A stretch of 60,076 nt of DNA, from the NCBI GenBank assembly GCA_905214525.1, contig CAJMMN010000013.1, forward strand, positions 1 to 60,076. The letters run 5' to 3'. Source of the DNA: an uncultured bacterium (GTDB taxonomy: Bacteria; Actinomycetota; Coriobacteriia; Coriobacteriales; Coriobacteriaceae). Positions 9,061 to 16,728 of the stretch are shown one piece after another; within the stretch, counting starts at the first letter, position 1; every line of letters begins with the position of its first letter. Made by a program: the position numbers and the translations under genes. The notes below the pieces were generated by a model, which made no database searches, had not been told where the DNA came from, and saw nothing but the letters and a program-made list of their open reading frames with translations.

Positions 9061-9956
9061 TGAAGCTCTCGCATGAGTCCAAGGTCCGCCTGGGCGTCGG
9101 TATCGGAGCGTTCGTGCTCATCATCGGGCTTATCTTTGGCACTTCGCGGATATTGTTTCATTTTGATGGCCCGTGGGATCTCGGCGATATTGCATCCGGT
9201 TTGTCCGGTATGGACGATGTGGTTGACGGGGACGATTCTTTGGATGGCGGTAACTATTCTGCTCAGTCTCGGCAGCTTTCGAGCGAAACGTTTGATGCCG
9301 ACTCATTCCAGTCCCTTGACCTGGATGTGACATCGGGTGAGGTTGAGATCAAGTGCGTTTCCGGCGGGCAGGTGCGTGTCATCGAGAGCGGTCGTGTTGC
9401 AAAGGGGGTAGCTACCTACGATGCTGCCACTCAGAATCTGGCCGAGGTCCAGGGTTCTACACTCACGATTAGCCAGTTCGACTGCGATGACGAGCGCGCT
9501 ATCGATCGTTCGGTCACCATCGAGCTGCCGCGGGATGTTGCGGATAACCTGGTCGGCATTACGGCGAGGGTGGGGTCGGGAGACCTGACGGTCGCGGACA
9601 TTGCATGTCACGACTTCGAATTGACATTGGACTCGGGAGACGTTGAGTTTGCGGGCACCGTAACCGACACCCTGAATGCCAAGGTAGGTTCGGGCGATGT
9701 GACGTTCGAGCTCTACCAGGCCCCCGCGAAGTCTATGGACGTAAGCGTGGACTCGGGCGATGTGGAGATAACGGTTCCGAACTCTACGGGCTTTAAGGCG
9801 AGCCTCACCGTGGGCAGCGGTGACTTCGAGAGCGATTTCCTTCCGCTTGGCTACGATGGCGAGACCATATTGAATCTTGAATTCGACAACGGTGATAAGT
9901 CTGCCACGTATCGTTTTAAGGTCGGTTCGGGCGACATGTCGTTCGATCCGGAGTGA
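9057..9956 (+). CDS. DUF4097 beta-strand repeat membrane protein
   Basis: A 299-residue protein with one N-terminal transmembrane segment (about residues 12-32, VGIGAFVLIIGLIFGTSRIL). The extracytoplasmic part carries repeated SGDVE/SGDVT/SGDFE/GSGDM turns, typical of the DUF4097 (LiaG/adhesin-like) right-handed beta fold. ATGATG at 9057 overlaps the HTH gene stop, so either ATG could be used. DUF4097 proteins often accompany HTH, PadR or DUF1700 membrane regulators; a decayed member of the same family lies at 46040-46303. Function is probably envelope stress sensing, by context only. Confidence 0.8.
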   Translation: MMKLSHESKVRLGVGIGAFVLIIGLIFGTSRILFHFDGPWDLGDIASGLSGMDDVVDGDDSLDGGNYSAQSRQLSSETFDADSFQSLDLDVTSGEVEIKCVSGGQVRVIESGRVAKGVATYDAATQNLAEVQGSTLTISQFDCDDERAIDRSVTIELPRDVADNLVGITARVGSGDLTVADIACHDFELTLDSGDVEFAGTVTDTLNAKVGSGDVTFELYQAPAKSMDVSVDSGDVEITVPNSTGFKASLTVGSGDFESDFLPLGYDGETILNLEFDNGDKSATYRFKVGSGDMSFDPE

Positions 9957-10002
9957 CATGCGGTTTTCGGAGATCGGTGCATATAGGCATGCTCTTTGAT
10001 GG

Positions 10003-10036
10003 AGGCGCCGGGGCCGTGACTGGCTCCGGCGCCTTT
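10003..10036 (+). terminator. Rho-independent-like terminator
   Basis: GGCGCCGGGGCC pairs with GGCTCCGGCGCC around a 6-base loop, followed by TTTGCCTTT, between the DUF4097 gene and elp3. Confidence 0.65.
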
Positions 10037-10053
10037 GCCTTTACAATGGGGGC

Positions 10054-11961
10054 ATGGAACAGATTATCTTGAACATACTCGAGGCTCTGCGTCGCGGCGA
10101 GACCGTAGACGACAAGGCACTCGTCAAACTGATACATGCCGAGGCGCGCCGCGAGGGTGCCGACAAACGCGACCTGGCCAAGCGCCGTCTGCTGCCGTTC
10201 TACCAGCGGGTGAAGCGCGAGGAGCCGGCTCGGTGGGCTGGGTGGAATGTCGATGCCGAGCTGGAGCGTCAACTGCTGCAGGTGCTGCGTATGAAGCCGC
10301 GCCGAACGGCCTCGGGCGTGGCGACCATTACTGTCATTACCAAGCCGTGGCCGTGCTCGGGCGATTGCCTGTTTTGCCCCAACGACCTGCGCATGCCCAA
10401 GAGCTATCTGCACGCTGAGCCGGCGTGTGCCCGTGCGGAGCAAAACTGCTTCGACCCGTATCTGCAGGTGAGTGCCCGTTTGACGGCGCTTTCGCAGATG
10501 GGGCATGCGACCGATAAGATTGAGCTTATCGTGCTCGGCGGTACCTGGAGCGATTATCCGCGAGGGTATCAGACGTGGTTTATGTCGGAGCTCTTCCGCG
10601 CGCTCAATGACGATGCCGTGGCTGGTGTGGCGGCTAACCCCATGTTGGCGCGTCCGGGCATCAACCGTGCCGAGGCGGGGCGCCTGCTCGATGACGCTCC
10701 CGCCGATGCCCTGCCGCCGGTGGTAACAGAGCGCCGCGAGCGCTATCGAGTTGCCGGCATTGCGACAGACGAGGCCAAGCTCGCTGCCGGCGTTGCCGGC
10801 GAACAGGAGCGTGTGGATGCTGCCGTGGGATGCTATAACCGTGCGGTACGTCGTCTGTACGGCCCCGGCACGCCGTGGGGCGAGGTCACCGAGTGGCAGA
10901 CGGCAACGATGGAGGAGCTTGAGCAGCGGCAACGCATCAACGAGACGGCGAAGCATCGCGTGGTGGGACTCGTTATCGAGACGCGCCCCGATGCCGTAAC
11001 GCCGCAGGCCCTCACGCTCATCCGCCGCCTGGGCTGCACCAAGATTCAGATGGGTATCCAGAGCCTCGACCAGCACCTGCTCGATATCAACGAGCGTCGC
11101 ATTTCGGTGGCGCAGATCGAGCGGGCGTTTTCGCTTGCGCGCCTGTTTGGCTTTAAGATCCATGCGCATTTTATGCTCAACTTGCTGGGCGCCACACCCG
11201 AGGGGGACAAGCGCGACTACGAGCGCTTTATGACCGAGGGGGCCTTTATGCCCGACGAGGTCAAGGTCTACCCGTGTGCGCTCATCGAGGGCTCGCGTCT
11301 GGTGGGCTGCTATGAGCGCGGCGAGTGGCGTCCCTATACCGAGGAAGAGCTGCTCGATGTGCTTGCCGACGACATCGTGGTGACGCCGGCGTTCTGCCGC
11401 ATCAGTCGCATGATCCGCGACTTTAGTTCCGACGACATTATGGTGGGCAACAAGAAGCCCAACCTGCGTCAGCTCGTCGAGAATCGCTTGGCGGCTCGTG
11501 GAGAAGGCGCAGTGGTGCGCGAGATTCGCTATCGCGAGATCAGTACCGCGGGTGCCGACTTGGATGAGCTTTCTCTTGATGAGGAAGTGGCGTACGAGAC
11601 GCCGGTGACTTACGAGCGCTTTTTGCAGTGGGTGACGCCGCGGGGCAAGATCGCGGGCTTTTTGCGGTTGTCGCTGCCCGACCATTCGTTTGTTGCCGCG
11701 CATGCGGACGAGTTGCCGACGACGCCGGACGAGGCGATGATTCGCGAGGTGCACGTGTATGGCATGGCGGCACGCGTGGGCGACCAGGGCCAGGCGGCGC
11801 AGCATCACGGGTTGGGGCGTTTGCTCGTAGAGCGTGCGTGCGAGATTGCCCGGGATGCCGGCTATGCGCGCATCAACGTGATCAGCGCGATCGGTACGCG
11901 CGAGTACTATCGCCATCTTGGTTTTTATGACCATGGCCTTTATCTGCAAAAGGAGCTCTAG
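10054..11961 (+). CDS. Elp3-type radical SAM/GNAT tRNA-modifying enzyme
   Basis: A 635-residue bacterial Elp3. The radical SAM cluster motif is CSGDCLFC (Cys101, 105, 108), followed by PNDLRMPKSYL and the ACARAEQNCFDPY block conserved in Elp3. A central TRPD..TPQ segment and a KIQMGIQSLDQ strand belong to the SAM barrel. A C-terminal GNAT domain (~500-635) has HHGLGRLLVERACEIA for acetyl-CoA and ends GFYDHGLYLQKEL. Elp3 makes the cm5U intermediate at tRNA wobble uridine from acetyl-CoA. In bacteria the gene is patchy, and the other Elongator subunits are absent here. The stop is immediately followed by the ATG of the next gene. Confidence 0.88.
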   Translation: MEQIILNILEALRRGETVDDKALVKLIHAEARREGADKRDLAKRRLLPFYQRVKREEPARWAGWNVDAELERQLLQVLRMKPRRTASGVATITVITKPWPCSGDCLFCPNDLRMPKSYLHAEPACARAEQNCFDPYLQVSARLTALSQMGHATDKIELIVLGGTWSDYPRGYQTWFMSELFRALNDDAVAGVAANPMLARPGINRAEAGRLLDDAPADALPPVVTERRERYRVAGIATDEAKLAAGVAGEQERVDAAVGCYNRAVRRLYGPGTPWGEVTEWQTATMEELEQRQRINETAKHRVVGLVIETRPDAVTPQALTLIRRLGCTKIQMGIQSLDQHLLDINERRISVAQIERAFSLARLFGFKIHAHFMLNLLGATPEGDKRDYERFMTEGAFMPDEVKVYPCALIEGSRLVGCYERGEWRPYTEEELLDVLADDIVVTPAFCRISRMIRDFSSDDIMVGNKKPNLRQLVENRLAARGEGAVVREIRYREISTAGADLDELSLDEEVAYETPVTYERFLQWVTPRGKIAGFLRLSLPDHSFVAAHADELPTTPDEAMIREVHVYGMAARVGDQGQAAQHHGLGRLLVERACEIARDAGYARINVISAIGTREYYRHLGFYDHGLYLQKEL

Positions 11962-12837
11962 ATGAACAAGCCGAGTGTTTCTGCCGGCGTCGTTGCCGGC
12001 GTTGCTCTGGGAGCCGCGGCGCTTGGTGCGGCCGCTGTCGCTGTTCGTGCTGCCTGTCTGCAGGTTGCGCGAACCCGCAATGGGTTGGCGCGTGTGAAGC
12101 GCGTGCACGACGAGGGCGGCGACGAAGTCCGCGTATTGGTGCAAGGCGGCGTCTACCAAAGCGCGAGTTACGTTGGCGAGCGTTGGGCTGAGCCCGCCTT
12201 TGCGTACTATCGTGCGTTTGACGACGTGTTTGAGGCCGAGGATGCGATGCGCGACGTTTATGGTCACGGTATCAGCCGTATGCTCATGCTGGGTGGCGGC
12301 GGGTTTGCCTATCCCAAGTTTGCACTGATGTCGCACGAGGGTTTGCGCATGGACGTCATCGAGTATGACGGAGAGATTACGCGTCTGGCCCGCCGCTGGT
12401 TCTACCTAGACGAGCTGGAGCGCACGGCGGGCGATCGCCTGCGGGTGATAACCGCCGAGGCTCGTTCATATTTGGGCATTACGAGCGTGGGGCATCGTCG
12501 CTACGATGTGGTCGTGAGCGATTGCTTTGGCGGTGCCGAGCCCGTACGCGAGCTGGCGACGGTTGAGGCGTTGCGTTTGGTGCGAGGCAGCCTGAACCCC
12601 GGGGGTATCTACGTTGCCAATATCGTGAGCGCAAACGAGGGGAGCGACGTGACGTTCCTGCGCGACTGCGCTGCCACGGCACTCGAGGTATTCGCCCACG
12701 CCTGGGTGGTCCCATGTGGCGATGCGGAGTTTGGCGGCGAGGAAAACTACCTGCTCATCGCCAGTGACGGCGACTATGCCTTTGCCGAAGCCGTGCCCTT
12801 CGACGCCGACTTCCTTGGCACCGCTCTCCACGACTAG
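11962..12837 (+). CDS. Spermidine synthase-like methyltransferase with membrane anchor
   Basis: A 291-residue protein. A hydrophobic Ala/Val-rich segment at residues ~8-30 is a probable signal anchor. The rest resembles the polyamine-synthase/methyltransferase fold: RMLMLGGGGFAYPKF is the nucleotide loop, MDVIEYDGEI the acidic strand, and DVVVSDCFGGAEPV the catalytic-type DxxD region. LNPGGIYVANI is the usual post-catalytic strand. Such membrane-linked spermidine-synthase-like proteins are widespread in Actinobacteria with unknown substrates. The ATG directly abuts the elp3 stop, so they share a transcript. True spermidine synthesis is not implied. Confidence 0.65.
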   Translation: MNKPSVSAGVVAGVALGAAALGAAAVAVRAACLQVARTRNGLARVKRVHDEGGDEVRVLVQGGVYQSASYVGERWAEPAFAYYRAFDDVFEAEDAMRDVYGHGISRMLMLGGGGFAYPKFALMSHEGLRMDVIEYDGEITRLARRWFYLDELERTAGDRLRVITAEARSYLGITSVGHRRYDVVVSDCFGGAEPVRELATVEALRLVRGSLNPGGIYVANIVSANEGSDVTFLRDCAATALEVFAHAWVVPCGDAEFGGEENYLLIASDGDYAFAEAVPFDADFLGTALHD

Positions 12838-12862
12838 CCTATTGGGAGTAGTCAGTCCCGTC

Positions 12863-15307
12863 TTAGGCGTGGTCGCGCCAGCTGAGGACGCGCTGCTTCA
12901 TACCCTCGATGTCGAGCACGCCTTCGGCGAAGCCTTTGCGCACGAGCTCCTCGGGAACGTACTCGTCGTAGCGATCAAAATAAGGCACCTCGCCGGGATA
13001 GACGAGCTCGATGGGGTCGAAGTCCTTCTCAGCCTCGGAGGCGAGCACCTCAAAGAACGTCTCCTCGTCGGCCTTCATCTTAAACTGCATAAAGTACGGG
13101 CGCGACGGATCGAGCCCTCGAAGGCCCAGTTCGGCTGCACATTTAATCTTGAGCATGCGCTCGAGCGCCAGGAATGCGTAGCTGCCCAGCCAGGGGAAGA
13201 GCACCCAGGTGTCTCCGCCCAGGTTGATGAGCGGCTTGGTTCCCGTACCCGAAATCTCGGCGGTATGACGAGCCCGTGCAAGGCGTGCCCGCGCGTTGCC
13301 CATGAGGTACGGATATGCCGCATGCTCGTTGAGCGCTTTGCGCATGCGCTCGAGTACGTGTGTATTGATATCGCCGGGGCAGTCGCCAAAGTAGGCCGGC
13401 ACACGTCCCTTGACCTGCGTGGCAAAGACGGTATGGCGCTTCCAGTCCACTTCCTCGACAATCCAGCAGTGTCCGGCGATGGCGATGCGCTCACCAGGCG
13501 GTGGCGGATTGACGATCGTGCCCAGCTCGGCCGACTCGCTGCGAACGGTGAACTCCTCGTTTTCCTGGAACACGGCGTAGAACTTAAAGTTGTTGATGAT
13601 GCGCTCGCCCGCGAGACCCACGATGAGCCCACCGCCCTCGGTGACCTGGATGTGGTCGATCTTGATGAGGTGGCGCAGCAGTACGCGATAGTCATCGGCC
13701 GAGACGCGGTGGAAATAGCTCAGCGTGAGCACGCGCTGAGCAAGCTCGGCCGGTGTGAGCTCGCCGGTGCTGGCGAGCGTCGACATGGTCTGGTGATAGA
13801 GCAAACTGTAGGGGAGTCGATCGAGCTCGGGTGGCTCGACCCACTTTTCTTCGCGATAGAGTTGTACGAGCGCGATGCCCTGCAGGAGCTTCCAAGGTAT
13901 CGTTTCGGGCATCATCGTGCGCGGCTCGGGCTCCTCCTCGCGCATGACAAACCACATCTCGGGCGGAAGATCGCGGCGGCCCGTGCGCCCCATACGCTGC
14001 AAAAAGGAGCTGACGGTAAACGGCGCATCGATCTGAAACGCACGTTCCAGACGGCCGATATCGATGCCGAGTTCCAGCGTGGAGGTGGTGACGGTTGTCT
14101 GCGCCTGCTCCTCATCGCGCATGAGTTCCTCGGCCGTCTCGCGCAGCGATGCCGAAAGATTGCCATGGTGGATGAGAAAGCGGTCGGGCTCGTGCCGGCT
14201 CTCGCAGTAGCTGCGCAGCATGGAGCACACGGCCTCTGCCTCCTCGCGCGAATTGGCAAAGACCAAGCACTTGCGCCCGCGGGTGTGTTCGAAGATATAG
14301 CCCATGCCGGGATCGGCGTTTTCGGGCGCGGTGTCGGTGGGGTGGAGGAGCGCCTGCTCAGCGGCCCGAGGGATATCGACTTCGCCCTCGGGGGCCGAAG
14401 AAGTGCGGCGGTTCCCGGAGGTAGCCTTATCCTGTGCCCGTTCGCGACGTTGACGGCGCTCCTCCTGTGTGAGCTGTCCGCTGCGGCGCATGTCTTTGGT
14501 GTCGGCCGGCAGTGCCGTGGGCGCCACCGCCTCGATGCGCTCGCATGCGAGCACTTCGGCTTCCTGCGGACCTGTGCCTACGAATCCCCGCTGCTGTGCC
14601 TGGGGGCCCGAGTTGTAGAAGTGCTCCATGGAGATGCGCCACACGCGGCGCGGTTCTTCAAAGCGGGGGATAACGCAGTCGCGCCCCGTTCCCTGTGAGA
14701 GAAAAGCGCCCGTGCGCTCGGGGTCGCCGATGGTAGCGGAAAGGCCAATGCGGCGAGGCTGCACGCCGGCCATGCGCGAGAGTCGCTCGATAAGGCAGAG
14801 TGTTTGCCCGCCACGGTCGCCGCGCATGAGCGAGTGGACCTCATCGATGACCACGTAGCGCAGGTCGCAAAACATGCGCGGGATCGCCATGTGCTTATGG
14901 ATTAAGAGCGCCTCGAGTGACTCGGGCGTAATCTGCAAGATGCCGCTTGGTTTTTTGATGAGCTTAGCCTTGTGCGACTGCGAGACATCGCCATGCCAGT
15001 GCCAGACAGGGATATCGGCCTCTTCGCAGAGGTCGTTGAGACGGACGAACTGATCGTTGATGAGCGCTTTGAGGGGGCCGATGTAGAGGGCGCCCACGCT
15101 CGCGGGCGGGTTCTCCCAAAACTCGGTCAGGATGGGAAAGAAGGCCGCCTCAGTTTTGCCAGATGCCGTGGATGCCGTCAGGAGCACATTGTCTTGCGTG
15201 TTGAAGATGGCGTCTGCCGCCGCAACCTGGATAGAGCGCAGACTCTCCCAATCGTGGGAGTAGATGAAGTCTTGGATAAACGGGGCATATCGGTCAAAGG
15301 CGTTCAT
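12863..15307 (-). CDS. Lhr-like DEAD/DEAH helicase (BrxHI-like)
   Basis: An 814-residue superfamily 2 helicase. Motif I is ASTASGKT (residues 45-52), Ib IGPLKALINDQ, II DEVH (155-158, followed by SLMRGDRGGQ as in Lhr), III LSATIGD, and the C-terminal RecA domain has VFANSREEAE, STLELGIDIG and QRMGRTGRR. After ~500 there is a winged-helix and Lhr-type extension. The start at 15307 has AGAGGAGG just upstream; the frame is open 63 bases further. It is the last gene of the TerB/DUF2791 operon. Lhr-like helicases next to a BrxD ATPase are known from type 2 BREX, but no pglZ, pglX or brxC is present here. Confidence 0.85.
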   Translation of the reverse strand: MNAFDRYAPFIQDFIYSHDWESLRSIQVAAADAIFNTQDNVLLTASTASGKTEAAFFPILTEFWENPPASVGALYIGPLKALINDQFVRLNDLCEEADIPVWHWHGDVSQSHKAKLIKKPSGILQITPESLEALLIHKHMAIPRMFCDLRYVVIDEVHSLMRGDRGGQTLCLIERLSRMAGVQPRRIGLSATIGDPERTGAFLSQGTGRDCVIPRFEEPRRVWRISMEHFYNSGPQAQQRGFVGTGPQEAEVLACERIEAVAPTALPADTKDMRRSGQLTQEERRQRRERAQDKATSGNRRTSSAPEGEVDIPRAAEQALLHPTDTAPENADPGMGYIFEHTRGRKCLVFANSREEAEAVCSMLRSYCESRHEPDRFLIHHGNLSASLRETAEELMRDEEQAQTTVTTSTLELGIDIGRLERAFQIDAPFTVSSFLQRMGRTGRRDLPPEMWFVMREEEPEPRTMMPETIPWKLLQGIALVQLYREEKWVEPPELDRLPYSLLYHQTMSTLASTGELTPAELAQRVLTLSYFHRVSADDYRVLLRHLIKIDHIQVTEGGGLIVGLAGERIINNFKFYAVFQENEEFTVRSESAELGTIVNPPPPGERIAIAGHCWIVEEVDWKRHTVFATQVKGRVPAYFGDCPGDINTHVLERMRKALNEHAAYPYLMGNARARLARARHTAEISGTGTKPLINLGGDTWVLFPWLGSYAFLALERMLKIKCAAELGLRGLDPSRPYFMQFKMKADEETFFEVLASEAEKDFDPIELVYPGEVPYFDRYDEYVPEELVRKGFAEGVLDIEGMKQRVLSWRDHA

Positions 15308-15388
15308 GGGACCTCCTCTCAACAACGGGCTGATCAACGCAACGGGCAACGGCTCGATATCTTGCAACATCGGCGTTTGCCCAGATAA

Positions 15389-15425
15389 AACCTACCAAAA
15401 TAAACCTGTCCCTTTTTGGCAGGTT
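15389..15425. repeat. Palindromic repeat inside the TerB operon
   Basis: Arms AACCTACCAAAA (15389-15400) and TTTTGGCAGGTT (15414-15425) pair with one mismatch around TAAACCTGTCCCT. It lies in the 117-base gap between the ATPase and helicase genes and reaches into the ATPase stop codon. It could end or attenuate transcription within the operon. Confidence 0.65.
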
Positions 15426-16728
15426 AGATGGTGAATTCGGCGAAGTTGCGGTTGCCGTCTGCGGTGCCGGTGTCGCCTGTTGCAGCTGGCGGCGCCAGCG
15501 TGACGCCGCCGACGCTTTGCAGCAACTCAGCCACGTTTGCATCGGGATTCTGGCACAGGATATCGAGCAGCTCGATAAAGTCACGGATGACCTCACGCGG
15601 CGTCAGATGCGTGTCTGCTCCCACACGACCGAACTCGATCTTGAGGAAGTCTACCAAGTCGTTCTCGGTAAGCGTGGGCGTCCAGCCAAAGTAGCCAGCA
15701 TGGATCTGCATGAGTTTTTCGATCAGCACCAGCAACTCCTCGTAGGTGAGTGGCTGCAGGCGGATGATGGGCGCGAGCATGTCCTTAAGATTCTCGCGTG
15801 CAAAGCGGCCTTGAGCGAGTCGGCTGCGCAGGGCCTCGTAGGAGAACACGCCACGGCGGCGGTCTTCGATGGAGGTTGGCGTGCCGCCCATGATCATGCC
15901 CAAGTACTGCGCCTTGCCCTGGAGCGTGTCGTTGTACATGGTCAGGATCTTCTCGTAGTTGTATTGGCGTGTGATGGCGTTGGGAATCTTATACAGATTC
16001 ACGAGCTCGTCGATGAGCACCAGCATGCCCTTGTAGCCGCTGCAGACCAAAAAGCGCGCGATGAGTTTGACGTAGTCGTACCAGTCATCGTCGCTGATGA
16101 TGGTTGAGGACCCCAGTTCGGCGCGAGCCTCGCTCTTGGTGCGGTATTCGCCGCGGATCCATTTGGTCACGCGGCTCATAGCTTCTTCGTCGCCCTCGGA
16201 TACGGCCGCGCGGTAGCGGCGGAGCATGCGGGTGAAGTCAAAGCCGTGGACCATTTCCTCGAGCGGCGCCAGTTGGGCATTGACGGCAGGCTCGTCGGCA
16301 TCGGCACACGAGGCGACCCAGCGATCCAGGATAAGGTTGAGCGCACCGCCCTCGGGGCGCGTCTTGGTCGATATATTGCGGATGAGCTCGCGGTAGGTGG
16401 CAAGGCCCTGTCCCTGACCGCCCTGCAGGCGGCGCTCGGGCGACAGGTCGGTATCAGCGACGACGAATCCCTCGCCCATGGCGTGCGTGCGGATGGTCTG
16501 GAGCAAAAAGCTCTTGCCGGCGCCGTAACGACCGACCAGAAAGCGGAAGCTTGCGCCACCGTCGGCGATGAGACTCAGATCGGTGAGCAGGGCGCGGATC
16601 TCGACCTCGCGCCCTACGGTGATGTAAGGAAGGCCGATGCGCGGGACCACGCCGCCCTTGAGCGAGTTGAGAATGACGGCAGCGACGCGCTTGGGCACGC
16701 GGGGTGCTGCGGATGCGGTATCACTCAT
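15424..16728 (-). CDS. DUF2791 P-loop ATPase, BrxD-like
   Basis: A 434-residue ATP-binding protein. The Walker A is VGRYGAGKS (residues 65-73), followed by FLLQTIRTHAM. The Walker B is MLVLIDELVNLYKI (near 238), and QGQGLATYRELIRNIS lies between them. Length and these blocks match the DUF2791/BrxD family, found beside an Lhr-like helicase in type 2 BREX phage-defence loci. Its first codons overlap the end of the TerB gene by 8 bases, so the two are coupled. It presumably powers or regulates a DNA-acting complex with the helicase; no partner nuclease or methylase is visible here. Confidence 0.82.
   Translation of the reverse strand: MSDTASAAPRVPKRVAAVILNSLKGGVVPRIGLPYITVGREVEIRALLTDLSLIADGGASFRFLVGRYGAGKSFLLQTIRTHAMGEGFVVADTDLSPERRLQGGQGQGLATYRELIRNISTKTRPEGGALNLILDRWVASCADADEPAVNAQLAPLEEMVHGFDFTRMLRRYRAAVSEGDEEAMSRVTKWIRGEYRTKSEARAELGSSTIISDDDWYDYVKLIARFLVCSGYKGMLVLIDELVNLYKIPNAITRQYNYEKILTMYNDTLQGKAQYLGMIMGGTPTSIEDRRRGVFSYEALRSRLAQGRFARENLKDMLAPIIRLQPLTYEELLVLIEKLMQIHAGYFGWTPTLTENDLVDFLKIEFGRVGADTHLTPREVIRDFIELLDILCQNPDANVAELLQSVGGVTLAPPAATGDTGTADGNRNFAEFTI

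Noticed and set aside
9916..12336. An 806-codon minus-strand frame across elp3
   Set aside because: It lies opposite a complete Elp3 gene with all motifs and shows no family signature itself.
12716..14698. A 660-codon plus-strand frame opposite the Lhr-like helicase
   Set aside because: It overlaps the end of the spermidine-synthase-like gene and mirrors the helicase; there is no domain and no ribosome site.
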